From Clostridia bacterium (lineage in GTDB: Bacteria; Bacillota; Clostridia; Oscillospirales; CAG-272), in NCBI GenBank assembly GCA_017621755.1, contig JAGASL010000025.1:1-64000 (forward strand): a stretch of DNA of 64,000 nt, in the 5' to 3' direction. The position numbers and the translations under genes were made by a program. Positions 48,078-57,541 of this stretch are shown here, piece after piece. A model generated the notes under the pieces. That model was not told where the DNA came from and searched no databases. It worked only from the letters and a program-made list of their open reading frames with translations. Numbering within the stretch: position 1 is the stretch's first letter; every line of letters begins with the position of its first letter.

Positions 48078-49256
48078 TTATGATTGTATATGAGAAGAGC
48101 GAGAAATCGAAAGCAAAATACCCATTTCGGCAAACAGCATGACAAGCGAGGAGCCGCCATAGCTGAAAAAGGGAAGCGAGATGCCGGTATTGGGGATCGA
48201 GTTGGTAACCACCGCTACGTTTAAGACGACCTGTAGGGCAATTTTGGTGGTGATGCCAAAGGCGGCCAATCCGCAAAACGGATGGGGATGCCGCAGGGCA
48301 ATGGTGTAGCCACGGTAGACAAAGGCGGCAAACAGCAAAAGGATCACCGTGGCGCCAAGAAAGCCAAGCTCCTCACAGGTGATGGTGAAAATAAAATCAT
48401 TCTGCGGCTCAGAAACGTAGCTGAATTTCAGCCGGCTGTTGCCCAGCCCCAAGCCAAAGAGACCACCAGAGCCGATGGCCATCATGCCCTGTAGGGTTTG
48501 CCAGCCGCCGTCAAGCGGGTAGGCGGCCGGGTTTTGCCAGATCAGAATACGGCGCTTGGTATAGTCAGTAAAAAGAGCCAGCGCCGCCACGGCGGCTCCG
48601 CCTGCCGCGCCAAACAGCGCCAGGTAACGCCCACGGCTGCCGCCTACAAACATCATACCAACGCCTAAGAGCCCAAGAATGATGATGCAGGAAAGATGCT
48701 TTTCAAGTGCCACCAGACCGCATACCAGCCCTATGTAGCCAAGCGGTGCCAGGGTACCAACGAGAAAGTTTCTGCCCGCCTTCGTTGTAGTCATAACGGT
48801 GTGGCGGTGGCGTGCAAAATGTCGCGCCAGCATCAGCACCAGGGTGGTCTTGGCCAATTCAGAGGGCTGAAAGGTTAGCGAGCCAATGGCGATCCAGCGT
48901 TTGGCACCGCCGCCGCTTTCGCCAACCAGCAGCACCGCTAGCAGCAGCACCAGCGTGACGGCAAAGGCGAGTGGCGTATACATTCGATAAAAATCGGGTG
49001 ACGGGCGTGAAAAGAGCAGCATGGCCAGAATACCGAGCAGCAGCCATATGACCTGGCGCTTCACGTAATACAGGCTGTCCCCATACCGCACGGCGGCATT
49101 GGCATAACTGGCGCTAAAGATCATAATCGAGCCGATCAGCGAGAGCAGCAGGATCAGTATTAATAGCCTTTTATCTATGGGTTGACGGTGTAAAACCTCC
49201 CTGTTTGCGTGGTTATTTTCAGGCAGATCTTGAATTTTTGCTTTTTGATCAGTCAC
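48078..49256 (-). CDS. ftsW: Lipid II polymerase FtsW
   Basis: 392 residues with about ten membrane helices, a SEDS glycosyltransferase that polymerises septal peptidoglycan. It starts with GTG, with AAGGGGGG upstream. The signature AKRWIAIGSLTFQPSELAKTTLVL and, near the C-terminus, SIPNTGISLPFFSYGGSSLVMLFAEMGILLSI are the classic FtsW/RodA motifs; the catalytic-region Asp/Glu lies in RWIA...QPSE. A polar N-terminal tail of 25 residues precedes helix 1. It lies directly after mraY; murD, which often separates them, is missing. Confidence 0.95.
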   Translation of the reverse strand: MTDQKAKIQDLPENNHANREVLHRQPIDKRLLILILLLSLIGSIMIFSASYANAAVRYGDSLYYVKRQVIWLLLGILAMLLFSRPSPDFYRMYTPLAFAVTLVLLLAVLLVGESGGGAKRWIAIGSLTFQPSELAKTTLVLMLARHFARHRHTVMTTTKAGRNFLVGTLAPLGYIGLVCGLVALEKHLSCIIILGLLGVGMMFVGGSRGRYLALFGAAGGAAVAALALFTDYTKRRILIWQNPAAYPLDGGWQTLQGMMAIGSGGLFGLGLGNSRLKFSYVSEPQNDFIFTITCEELGFLGATVILLLFAAFVYRGYTIALRHPHPFCGLAAFGITTKIALQVVLNVAVVTNSIPNTGISLPFFSYGGSSLVMLFAEMGILLSISRSSHIQS

Positions 49257-49271
49257 GCGGCTGCACCCCCC

Positions 49272-50255
49272 TTACGGTAAAAACCAGCATAGCAGGCAGG
49301 AAAGCAGCGTGAGCGCAGAGAAAACGGCAACGATCTTGTTTTCGCTCCAGCCGCATTTTTCAAAGTGGTGGTGGATCGGTGCCATCAGAAACAGGCGTTT
49401 GTGCGTCGCCTTGTAGTATACAACCTGCAGGATAACGGAAACGCCCTCCAAAACATAAACAATCCCGCAAATAATTGCGAGCAGATGCCTGCCGTGCAGC
49501 ATGGCACAGGCCACGGCGGATGCGCCTAAAAAGAGAGAACCGGTGTCCCCCATGAAGATTTTGGCCGGGTGCCGATTAAAGAACAAAAAGGCAAGCGCGC
49601 AGCCAAGAGAGATGGCAGCCAGCATGGCCGGGGCCGGCATGCCGACATGAACGGAAAACAGGGTGTAAAAGGCAAGCATGACCGCTGCCACAGCCGATGC
49701 CAGACCGTCTATCCCATCCGTCAGGTTAGCGCAGTTGACGATCCCTAAGATCAGCACCATAAAAACGAAATAGGTAGCGAAGCCAAGCCGTAGACTGCCA
49801 AAAAACGCGAGATGCAGCTCGTCTGTCAGAATGCCGGATAGGCGCAAAAGCGCCAGGTAGGCGGCCGCAAAGGTGCTTTGCAGCACCAGCTTTTGTGTGG
49901 GTGTTAGCCCCTCGTTGCGATGATGGCGTAGCTTGGTCATATCATCGATAATACCGATGGCACCGTTGGCCACGCAAAACAAAAGCGAGATCAAAAAAGG
50001 GTATATAACGCCTTCGCCGACCTCCCCTACCCAAAATGGTGAAAGGAGCAAGGCGGCCAGTAGGGCGGCTGCCAAAAAGGAGATGCCACCCATGGTAGGC
50101 GTGCCCTCCTTTTTGGCGTGCCAGACCGGTCCGATCTCTAAGATCCGTTGCCCCATCTTCATGGCGCGCAGGCGGGGGATCAGCAGCGCCGTCATGACGC
50201 CACAGCCGATAAAGGCGATCAAAAAGCCCCATAGGCAATAGGTGTAGGCGTTCAT
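49272..50255 (-). CDS. mraY: MraY, phospho-MurNAc-pentapeptide transferase
   Basis: 327 residues with ten membrane helices. It transfers phospho-MurNAc-pentapeptide to undecaprenyl phosphate, making lipid I. Active-site motifs are KKEGTPTMGGISFL, IGIIDDMTKLRHHRNEGLTPTQKL (the DDxxK pair), NCANLTDGIDGLA and MGDTGSLFLGA, and APIHHHFEKCGWSENKIV with the triple-His loop. The ATG overlaps murF's stop as ATGA. Confidence 0.97.
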   Translation of the reverse strand: MNAYTYCLWGFLIAFIGCGVMTALLIPRLRAMKMGQRILEIGPVWHAKKEGTPTMGGISFLAAALLAALLLSPFWVGEVGEGVIYPFLISLLFCVANGAIGIIDDMTKLRHHRNEGLTPTQKLVLQSTFAAAYLALLRLSGILTDELHLAFFGSLRLGFATYFVFMVLILGIVNCANLTDGIDGLASAVAAVMLAFYTLFSVHVGMPAPAMLAAISLGCALAFLFFNRHPAKIFMGDTGSLFLGASAVACAMLHGRHLLAIICGIVYVLEGVSVILQVVYYKATHKRLFLMAPIHHHFEKCGWSENKIVAVFSALTLLSCLLCWFLP

Positions 50256-51670
50256 TTTGTTGCTTCCTTTTCTTCGGTATTTGGAAAGTGCAGATACGAT
50301 AGGATCCGCTCACTGGCCATTGCGCGTGATGCCTTTAGCAAAAGCACGTCGCCCGGGCGGAGCACGGCATTGATCTGGGCGGCGCTGGCTTGCGGGCTTG
50401 CCGGGTCGGGGTTGCTGTAAATGTGCTCTGCCGGCATGCCGGCGCGACGCGCGCCGGTGCCGATGTTTTCTGCTGCCGCGCCAAAGGTAAACAGCAGATC
50501 AACGCCTTGCTTTGCGTAATAGGTGCCGACCTCCTCGTGCAGCCTGCGCGTTTCCTCGCCCAGCTCCAGCATGTCGCCCAGCAGTGCCAAGCCTCGGCCG
50601 CCCGTTTCGTGCGCCATGGTACATAGCGTTTGCGCGGCGGCGCGGGTCGATTCGGGTGAGGCGTTGTAGCAATCCACGATCATGGTAATGCCGTTTTTGC
50701 GAATGATCTCCTGCCGCATGGCCTCGTTTTTCACCGTGCTGAGCGCCCGGCAGATCTTACCGTGCGGTATACCAAGCGTTTGCCCGATTGTGAGCGCAAA
50801 GGCGGCGCAGATCGTCAAATGCCGGCCGATGCCGGGCAGGGGAATGCCCTCGTAAGAAACGGTGTGGCAGAGAAAATCGGCAAGTGTCGTGTTGCTGCCC
50901 ATCGAAACCGTTTTGTAGCGGCAATCGCAGCCAGGCCGCTCGCCTATCCGCATGATATGCAGTCCATCTGGGATGGCCTTTTCCAACAGCGGCTCTCCAG
51001 CCGGGATCAGGCAAAGGGCCCCCGGTGAGCAGCCCTGCAGGATCTCAGCCTTGGCGGCGGCAATGCCCGCGCGGCTGCCAAGATTGCCAATGTGCGCCCG
51101 GCCGATGTTGGTGATTACGGCAATATCCGGCGTGGCAATGTGGGATAGCGAGGCGATCTCGCCTGCGTGGTTCATCCCCATCTCCACCACCAGCATCTCG
51201 GTATCTGCCGGCATAGAAAGCAGCGTCAGGCACAGACCAAGAAAATTGTTTTGGTTTTTTTGCGTTTTGTGCGTGCGAAAGCCGCTTTCCAGTACGGCGG
51301 CGATCATGTTTTTGGTTGTGGTTTTCCCGGCGCTGCCGGTAATGCCGATCACGGTGGGCGCGATGCGGGCTCTTGCCGCGCCGGCCAGCAGACCAAGCGC
51401 CTGCCACGTATCCGGCACGCAGACGGTGCAGGCTGCGCTGTCTGCGTCATGCTCTGCCAGTAGAATGACGGCGCCCCGCCGCGCGGCGTCTGCCACGTAG
51501 CGGTTGCCATCTATCGTCTCGCCACGCAGCGCCACGAACAGGTCGCCGGGCTCTACCTCGCGCGAATCGGTCGTTAGATGGGTAACGCCGGCACCTTTTC
51601 CTAGTATTTTTCCGTTAGTGACGTGCGCCAGCTCCTCTGCTGTGTAGGTATGGTCAAGTCGGATCCTCAT
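50252..51670 (-). CDS. murF: MurF, UDP-MurNAc-tripeptide D-Ala-D-Ala ligase
   Basis: 472 residues. It adds D-Ala-D-Ala to UDP-MurNAc-tripeptide. The P-loop is GITGSAGKTTTKNMIAAVL, followed by KTQKNQNNFLGLCLTLL and VEMGMNHAGEI; the C-terminal domain carries DCYNASPESTRAAA and LLGDMLELG. AAAGGAG precedes the start, and the gene overlaps murE by 17 bases and mraY by four. Confidence 0.96.
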   Translation of the reverse strand: MRIRLDHTYTAEELAHVTNGKILGKGAGVTHLTTDSREVEPGDLFVALRGETIDGNRYVADAARRGAVILLAEHDADSAACTVCVPDTWQALGLLAGAARARIAPTVIGITGSAGKTTTKNMIAAVLESGFRTHKTQKNQNNFLGLCLTLLSMPADTEMLVVEMGMNHAGEIASLSHIATPDIAVITNIGRAHIGNLGSRAGIAAAKAEILQGCSPGALCLIPAGEPLLEKAIPDGLHIMRIGERPGCDCRYKTVSMGSNTTLADFLCHTVSYEGIPLPGIGRHLTICAAFALTIGQTLGIPHGKICRALSTVKNEAMRQEIIRKNGITMIVDCYNASPESTRAAAQTLCTMAHETGGRGLALLGDMLELGEETRRLHEEVGTYYAKQGVDLLFTFGAAAENIGTGARRAGMPAEHIYSNPDPASPQASAAQINAVLRPGDVLLLKASRAMASERILSYLHFPNTEEKEATK

Positions 51671-53171
51671 AGCTCTCCTTTGCTGTAGGTGGGGTGGCTA
51701 AGGCCTCCCAAACAATGCTTTTTTCATGAAAGGGCTGCTCGCCGCTTTCGGTAAACTCGTAATCCTCATGCCCCTTGCCGACAAGAAGAATGATGTCGTT
51801 TTCCTTGGCTGTATGTATGGCGTAGTGTATTGCCCGGCGGCGGTTCACGATTACCCGGCGCTTTTCGGGCCGGTGCATGCCGCGCAGAATATCGTGTATG
51901 ATTTTCGTTGGCTCCTCGGTACGGCTGTTATCAGAGGTGATGATGATAAAATCAGCCAGCTCCTCAGCCGTTTTTCCCATAGGCGCACGCTTGCCTGCAT
52001 CTCTGTCCCCACCACAGCCAAAGACCAGCACGATCCGCTCTCCGCCACGGCGAAATTGCCGTACCGTAGTCAGCAGGTTGCGCAGCGCCGCCTCGGTATG
52101 GGCATAGTCGATAAAGACCGAAAAGGGGTGCCCCTCGGGCAAGGGGAGCCGCTCTAATCTTCCCGGCACGCCGGACATGCGCTGCAGCGCCTCCTTGGCT
52201 GTCAGCGGTGGAATGCCAAGCTGCAGGGCGCAGGTGAGTGCCAGCAGGGAGTTATATACGGTAAAGGCACCGGGAATGGGGAGCGATACGCCCATGCGCA
52301 CGCGCGGTGTGGCATAGGTGTAGGCAACGCCGGCAGCGCCCAGCATGCGGATCTCCTCGGCGTTATATTGCTCGTGATAAACGGCACCGCAGCGCAGCAC
52401 GCGGCAGGTGGCAGCGCGGGCCAGCTCCTCGGCGTATTCGCTATCAAAATTTAGGATACCACAATCGCATTGCGAAAAAAGTCGCGCCTTGGCAGCAAGA
52501 TAATTTTTCATCGTGCCGTGAAAATCTAAATGCTCGGGCGAAAGGTTGGTAAAGAGCGCCACGTCAAAGTGCAGCGGTGCCAGCTTTTCAAGCGCCAGCG
52601 CGTGCGAGGAGGTCTCCATGACGACGTATTCAATACCGTCCCTGCGCATTTCAGCCAGCATGGGGTACAGCACATCCGGGTCGGGTGTGGTCATGGCGTG
52701 CTTTTTTTCGCTGCCGCGCTTGCCGTAGTTCTTTGTCTCGCTACGGCAGGCCACGGTGCCGATCACGGCGGCGCGTAGTCCATGCGCGCAAAGGATGGTG
52801 TAGATCATGGTGGCGGTAGACGTTTTGCCGTTCGTGCCGGTAACGGCGATCAGGTGCATGCCGCTTGCCGGAGAATGGTGCAGGCGATTATAGGCCAGCG
52901 CCATGGCGCGCCGCGTGCTGGGAACGGAAAAAACAGGAAAGCCCTCCGGCACCTCGCACCTCACCCCCTCCTCGATCAGCGCGGCGGCGGCGCCGCCCGC
53001 CTGCGCTGCGCGCAGAAGGATGTGAGAATCGTAGCGTGTGCCCTGTATGCAAATAAACAGGCAGCCCGGGGTGATCTGATCGCCCCGCTGGCAGATCGAT
53101 GTGATCTCTATATCGCGCGCACGGTAAAGGGATGTATATTCGTCTTGAAAAAGAAGCGCAGAAAGCTCCAT
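51654..53171 (-). CDS. murE: MurE, UDP-MurNAc-dipeptide ligase
   Basis: 505 residues. It adds the third amino acid to UDP-MurNAc-L-Ala-D-Glu. The P-loop is VTGTNGKTSTATMIYTIL, then TTPDPDVLYPMLAEM and VVMETSSHALALEKL. The specificity motif at the C-terminus reads ITSDNSRTEEP, close to the DNPR of enzymes that use meso-diaminopimelate, so mDAP is the likely substrate, but the third position differs. GAGGTGGAG precedes the start. Confidence 0.95.
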   Translation of the reverse strand: MELSALLFQDEYTSLYRARDIEITSICQRGDQITPGCLFICIQGTRYDSHILLRAAQAGGAAAALIEEGVRCEVPEGFPVFSVPSTRRAMALAYNRLHHSPASGMHLIAVTGTNGKTSTATMIYTILCAHGLRAAVIGTVACRSETKNYGKRGSEKKHAMTTPDPDVLYPMLAEMRRDGIEYVVMETSSHALALEKLAPLHFDVALFTNLSPEHLDFHGTMKNYLAAKARLFSQCDCGILNFDSEYAEELARAATCRVLRCGAVYHEQYNAEEIRMLGAAGVAYTYATPRVRMGVSLPIPGAFTVYNSLLALTCALQLGIPPLTAKEALQRMSGVPGRLERLPLPEGHPFSVFIDYAHTEAALRNLLTTVRQFRRGGERIVLVFGCGGDRDAGKRAPMGKTAEELADFIIITSDNSRTEEPTKIIHDILRGMHRPEKRRVIVNRRRAIHYAIHTAKENDIILLVGKGHEDYEFTESGEQPFHEKSIVWEALATPPTAKESYEDPT

Positions 53172-53213
53172 GCTCCACCTCGCAAATCGTATTTTGTGTG
53201 TTTTGTGTGGGAT

Positions 53214-55451
53214 TTATTCAGAGCTGTCCTGATCAAGATGACGAAAGGTAACGGTGATCACGCTGCCGGGGGCTACGTATTCCCCCGCCGCATGGGAAAC
53301 GGCCACTACTCTGGCTGTGCTTTCCAGCAGGCCGTTCCGCGCGCCTGTGATCTCTATATTCAGCCCGGCATCCAGCAGCAAGACGTTCGCCTCCTGCGCT
53401 GTTTTGCCAAGCAGAGAGGGCACCTGCACCGTTTCTCGCGGGCTGCCGCCGGTATAGAGGATCACCCGCCCACCCTCGCGCAGGACGGCGGTACCGGCGC
53501 TTGGCACCTGTGCGGTGATCGTATCGCCACCGTTTTCATCGGAAAACGTGGGGGTAAGACCAAGGGCCCGGATCCTTTTTGCTGCCTCTGCACGGGTCAG
53601 GCCGATATAGTCCTCTACGGTAACCGGGGCGGTTTTTTCATCCTCGGCCGTATAGCTTGGCGCGTAGCCCAGGTAGGGAAGAATGTTGGCAAGCAGGTCG
53701 GATACGTAAGGCGCGGCTACCACGCTGCCGTAAACCATGCCGGAGGTCGGCTCGTCAACCATGATGATCACGGCGATCTTGGGGGCGTTGGCCGGCGCGT
53801 AGGCTACGCATGAGCCTATGCGCTTGCCGTTCAGTTTTTCGCTGGTGCCTGTTTTAGCAGCGATCTGATAGCCGCATACATAGGCGTTTTTGGCACCGCC
53901 ACCGCCCGAAACACCCGCCTCAAGAATCTCGCTGACCGTCTTGCAGGTCGCCTCGCTTACCGCTTGCCCACGCTCCTTGGTGGCATAGGCTAAGATAGTA
54001 GCTCCCTCTTCGTTTTTGAAGGAGGAGAGCAGATGCGGGGTAACCAGAGTGCCACCGTTTGCTACGGCCGCCACCGCCGTTATCTGCTGCATGACCGAAA
54101 CGTTAAAGCGCTGGCCAAAGGCAGCAGTTGCCAGCTCTACCTCGTGAATGCTGGCCAGCTGGTGAAAGATGCTGCCCGTTTCACTGGGAAGATCGATTCC
54201 CGTTTTGCGCAGGTAACCAAATGCCTGCACGTATTGATAAAAGCGCTCGACCCCCAGACGGGCTGCTACCTGCATAAAGACCGGATTGCAGGATTGCTGT
54301 AGACCTGTGGAAAAATCCAAGGATCCATGGCCGGTTCTTTTGTGGCAGCGGATGATCACGCCGCCTACGTGAAAGGCGCCTGTGCAATGAAAGGGATCAG
54401 CGGGGGTAACGACCCCCTCCTCGATTCCCATGGCTGAGGTGATGATCTTGAAGGTAGAGCCCGGTTCATAGGTCTCGGTGATGGTCTTGTTGTTCCACAT
54501 CTCATATAGCAGCTCGTTCCTTTTTGCGCGGTATTCCTCGCTCCCCTCCTCGTAGGCGGCAAGCTGTGAGAGGGCAGCCTCGCTTAGCGTGTAGGGGCTG
54601 TTGAGATCATAGGAGGGAAGGGTAGCCATGCCAAGGATCGCGCCAGTATCCACCTCCATCACCACGCCGCAAACGCGATTGGCAGCCCCGGCATCATCGG
54701 CGGCATCCTGTAGCACACGCTCTAATTGTGTTTGTATGTACAGATCCAGCGTGGTATGCATGTCAAGCCCATCCTCAGCCGGTAGATAGCCTGTGTAGCC
54801 GTTTGGCATATCCCGCCCGCCGGCATCCTTGGCGGTGACATATTTACCGTCTGTACCGGCCAGATATTGGTCATAGTACAGCTCAAGGCCAAATAGCCCC
54901 TGTCCATCACCGCCGGTAAAGCCGATTGTCTGGGCGGCAAGCGAGGTGTACGGATAATAGCGCTTGGTGGTTGCTTCACGATGGATCATGGTGGTGTAGC
55001 CACGGTCCTTGGCAAACTGCAATACCTCGTCTGCCAGCGCCTTTTCTACGTTCTTTTGGATCGTTTCATCCAGCAGATAATAACGCTGCGTTTTTTTGTA
55101 GATCGTTTCCTCGTCTTTAGAAAGGATGCGGGATAGCCCCTTGGCAATCTCGGCGGCAGCACCGGCGCCGTTCTTCTTTTCATAGGCACGGATATCTACG
55201 GGGGATATATAGATGCGGTAGGTGGTGATGCTGGTAGCCAACAGATTGCCGTTTCTGTCATAAATGTTGCCGCGCTCGGCCTTTAATGAGGAGCCAACGG
55301 TGATCTGATCAAGCACTTTTTGCTGATATGTCTCGTAGCCAAAGACCTGCATGCGCAGCAGAATGGCAAGAAGCCCAAGCATCACGCCAACGAAGAGAAA
55401 AAACAAAATAACGCCTCTTTGCCGAAAAAGGGAATGAAAGCTCCTTTTCAA
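53214..55451 (-). CDS. Penicillin-binding protein with PASTA domains (FtsI/SpoVD type)
   Basis: 745 residues, starting at TTG with GGAGG six bases upstream. A short cytoplasmic tail and one membrane helix (residues 12-33) precede a dimerisation domain and a transpeptidase domain: SxxK at Ser332-Lys335 (PGSTFK), SCN in LQQSCNPVFMQ and KTGT in AAKTGTSEK. Two PASTA domains follow (VEDYIGLTRAEAAKRI and VQVPSLLGKTAQEANVLL), as in septal or spore PBPs of Firmicutes. It cross-links peptidoglycan at the septum. A terminator hairpin lies just before it. Confidence 0.95.
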   Translation of the reverse strand: MKRSFHSLFRQRGVILFFLFVGVMLGLLAILLRMQVFGYETYQQKVLDQITVGSSLKAERGNIYDRNGNLLATSITTYRIYISPVDIRAYEKKNGAGAAAEIAKGLSRILSKDEETIYKKTQRYYLLDETIQKNVEKALADEVLQFAKDRGYTTMIHREATTKRYYPYTSLAAQTIGFTGGDGQGLFGLELYYDQYLAGTDGKYVTAKDAGGRDMPNGYTGYLPAEDGLDMHTTLDLYIQTQLERVLQDAADDAGAANRVCGVVMEVDTGAILGMATLPSYDLNSPYTLSEAALSQLAAYEEGSEEYRAKRNELLYEMWNNKTITETYEPGSTFKIITSAMGIEEGVVTPADPFHCTGAFHVGGVIIRCHKRTGHGSLDFSTGLQQSCNPVFMQVAARLGVERFYQYVQAFGYLRKTGIDLPSETGSIFHQLASIHEVELATAAFGQRFNVSVMQQITAVAAVANGGTLVTPHLLSSFKNEEGATILAYATKERGQAVSEATCKTVSEILEAGVSGGGGAKNAYVCGYQIAAKTGTSEKLNGKRIGSCVAYAPANAPKIAVIIMVDEPTSGMVYGSVVAAPYVSDLLANILPYLGYAPSYTAEDEKTAPVTVEDYIGLTRAEAAKRIRALGLTPTFSDENGGDTITAQVPSAGTAVLREGGRVILYTGGSPRETVQVPSLLGKTAQEANVLLLDAGLNIEITGARNGLLESTARVVAVSHAAGEYVAPGSVITVTFRHLDQDSSE

Positions 55452-55468
55452 GGCCCACCTCCGGGTAC

Positions 55469-55500
55469 AAAAAAATAGCGATAGCCTAAGCTATCGCTAT
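55469..55500 (-). terminator. Intrinsic terminator between ftsL and the PBP gene
   Basis: On the minus strand an 11-bp perfect stem (55490-55500 with 55475-55485) and seven T residues. It lies inside the dcw operon, 30 bases after ftsL, so it would lower expression of the downstream genes or be bypassed by read-through or antitermination. Confidence 0.8.
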
Positions 55501-55529
55501 AGTATACGTAGGTGGGGAAGAAAAAATGT

Positions 55530-56060
55530 TTATTCCCCGGAAAACGCGCGATGAAGATTGGAAGAGCTGACCTCATCCAGGTTGTCACCGTTATTGCGAG
55601 CCCCCTCTGCTGCAAAATTTCCAATGTCGGCGACGGAAAGAGTCAGGTTCCGATCTTCAGCGCGCAGCTCGTTGGCGTTGTAATGAAGACCGTTTAATTC
55701 GCTATTCAGCTCCGAAATGCGCATGCCGGAGAAGAGAAGAAATAGAAGAAGCACGACACAAAGCACCAAAATGGTGACTGCGCTGCCGGAAATACCGGAT
55801 TGACGAACCGAGGAATGCTTGCTCTTCGCTTCGCTTGGCAGAGAGTTTGCGCGTGTTACGTGGCGCTCGGCGGTGCTCTTCTTGACGCTGGCAGGACGGC
55901 GCGCAGGCGTTGCGTACGGCTCGTAGCCGTCACGAATGGCTTCTTGTGCCTTCACCTCACCAATCGTACGGTCGCCCGGGCATGCAAAGCGACGGCGGAG
56001 CTTAATATATAAAGGATTGATTTCGGGTGTGGTGCCGCCGATGGCGATCGTCTGCGTCAT
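55530..56060 (-). CDS. ftsL: FtsL-like division protein
   Basis: 176 residues from the ATG at 56060, which has a perfect AAGGAGG site. Its role is inferred from position between rsmH and the PBP gene. A long, basic cytoplasmic N-terminus of about 90 residues leads to one membrane helix (SGSAVTILVLCVVLLLFLLF), then a coiled-coil segment (MRISELNSELNGLHYNANELRAED) as in FtsL/DivIC. It would scaffold the PBP and FtsW at the septum. Low sequence conservation is normal for this family. Confidence 0.8.
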   Translation of the reverse strand: MTQTIAIGGTTPEINPLYIKLRRRFACPGDRTIGEVKAQEAIRDGYEPYATPARRPASVKKSTAERHVTRANSLPSEAKSKHSSVRQSGISGSAVTILVLCVVLLLFLLFSGMRISELNSELNGLHYNANELRAEDRNLTLSVADIGNFAAEGARNNGDNLDEVSSSNLHRAFSGE

Positions 56061-56071
56061 GATGTGCCTCC

Positions 56072-57016
56072 TTATAGCTTTTCGCAAACACGAAGCTTAG
56101 CGCTGCGAGAGCGCGGATTAATGATCAGCTCGTGCTCGCTCGGTAATATCGGTTTTTTGGTAAGAATATCTACGGCGGCCTTCTTGCCGCACACGCAGAC
56201 GGGGAAGTCGCGCGGGCATTCACAGCCGGAGGAAAGCTTGGCAAAGGTTTGCTTAACGATGCGATCCTCTAACGAATGGAAAGAGATTAGTGAAATCCTG
56301 CCGCCCGGCAGCATTCTGGCTGCCGCCGCTTCTATCATGGGTGCAATGGCATCCAGCTCGGCGTTTACTTCGATGCGAATGGCTTGGAAGGTACGCTTAG
56401 CTGGGTGTGGGCCGTTTTCACGCGCCTTTTGCGGAATGGCCGCACGAATCAAATCGGTAAGCTGCCCGGTCGTAGCGATCGGTGCCTGTTGCCGTGCCTC
56501 GCAGATCCTCTGCGCAATGCGTGGGGCAAAGCGCTCCTCACCGTATTCAAAAATAATACGGCGAAGCTCTTGCTCCGAATAGGTATTAACAACGGTGTAA
56601 GCGGTTTTTTCGGCTCCCGTATCCATGCGCATATCCAGCGGTGCGTTGTGCTGATAAGAAAAGCCGCGCTCGGGTGTATCAAACTGGTGGGAGGAGCAGC
56701 CAAGATCGGCCAGCACGCCACCAAGATCGTTGATTTTCAGCTCGTCCAGTACGCTGCCAAGCTCGTTGAAGTTGGCGTGGCAGAAGGTAATGCGGTCAAG
56801 AAACGGGGTAAGCCGCTCCCGTGCCGCCGCTAAGGCTGCCTCATCACGGTCAAAGCAGATCAGGCGCCCCTTGCCGGAAAGACGTGCGGCGATCTCATAG
56901 GAGTGGCCGCCGCCGCCAGTCGTACAGTCAACGTAGGTTCGGTCCGGTTGGATGGAAAGAGAATCAATACATTCCTCGAGCAGGACCGAGACGTGTGAGA
57001 AATGAGTCGTATTCAT
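56072..57016 (-). CDS. rsmH: 16S rRNA (cytosine-1402-N4) methyltransferase RsmH
   Basis: 314 residues. It methylates N4 of C1402 in the decoding centre. Motifs are HVSVLLEECIDSL at the start, VDCTTGGGGHSYEIA (SAM loop), DRDEAALAAARERL, LADLGCSSHQFDTPERGFSYQHNAPLDMRMD and the C-terminal LLPGGRISLISFHSLEDRIVKQTF. The ribosome site is weak. It follows mraZ by 27 bases, the standard order. Confidence 0.97.
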   Translation of the reverse strand: MNTTHFSHVSVLLEECIDSLSIQPDRTYVDCTTGGGGHSYEIAARLSGKGRLICFDRDEAALAAARERLTPFLDRITFCHANFNELGSVLDELKINDLGGVLADLGCSSHQFDTPERGFSYQHNAPLDMRMDTGAEKTAYTVVNTYSEQELRRIIFEYGEERFAPRIAQRICEARQQAPIATTGQLTDLIRAAIPQKARENGPHPAKRTFQAIRIEVNAELDAIAPMIEAAAARMLPGGRISLISFHSLEDRIVKQTFAKLSSGCECPRDFPVCVCGKKAAVDILTKKPILPSEHELIINPRSRSAKLRVCEKL

Positions 57017-57043
57017 ATATTATGTAACCAGGTACCTTGTTGA

Positions 57044-57466
57044 TCAAAGACCAAACAGACGAAGCTGCTCCATGAGCTTTTCGGTGTCGATGGCATTTTC
57101 CTTTTCGGTCCACAGCGTGTCGGACCAAATCTGCAGGTGGTCGCCAACACCGATGATCACGGCGTTTTTATCGATCTGTGCATAGCCAAGCAGCTCAGGC
57201 GTGATAACAACGCGCCCTTGCGAATCAGGTGAAACGCTGATGGTTTTGGAATACAGGAACTGCTTAATGGCGCCTACAGAGGAATCTGGCAGGGTATTGA
57301 GCTTTTCTGTCAGCTTGGTCCACTCTTCTTCTGAGTAGATGGCAAGGCACTTTTCCATTTTTCTTGTGATATAGAAGGTATCGCCGAGCATCTCGCGGTA
57401 CTTCGCGGGGATAAAAAGCCTGTTCTTGGCATCCAGCGAATGCCGATATTCACCGACAAAAAGCAT
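57044..57466 (-). CDS. mraZ: Transcription regulator MraZ
   Basis: 140 residues starting MLFVGEYRHSLDAKNRLFIP at the ATG at 57466, which follows GGGAGG; an extension to 57532 lacks a ribosome site. Two AbrB/SpoVT-like SwapD domains are visible, the second with SVSPDSQGRVVITPELLGYAQ. MraZ forms a ring and binds repeats just upstream of its own gene to regulate the dcw cluster. The expected boxes are present in the promoter region. Confidence 0.96.
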   Translation of the reverse strand: MLFVGEYRHSLDAKNRLFIPAKYREMLGDTFYITRKMEKCLAIYSEEEWTKLTEKLNTLPDSSVGAIKQFLYSKTISVSPDSQGRVVITPELLGYAQIDKNAVIIGVGDHLQIWSDTLWTEKENAIDTEKLMEQLRLFGL

Positions 57467-57499
57467 GACCCTCGGTCCTCCCTTCCATGAATTGTGGCC

Positions 57500-57540
57500 C
57501 ACGGGGATGAATTTTCCCCCACTTTTCACCACTTTGATAA
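57500..57540 (-). promoter_or_regulatory. MraZ-binding repeats in the mraZ leader
   Basis: On the minus strand GTGG repeats recur with a spacing of ten bases (GTGGTGAAAAGTGGGGG), with another GTGGG nearer the gene. MraZ typically recognises TGGG-type repeats with a ten-base period. A related GTGGGGG pair on the plus strand lies at 57683-57707, farther from the gene. Confidence 0.6.
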
Positions 57541-57541
57541 T

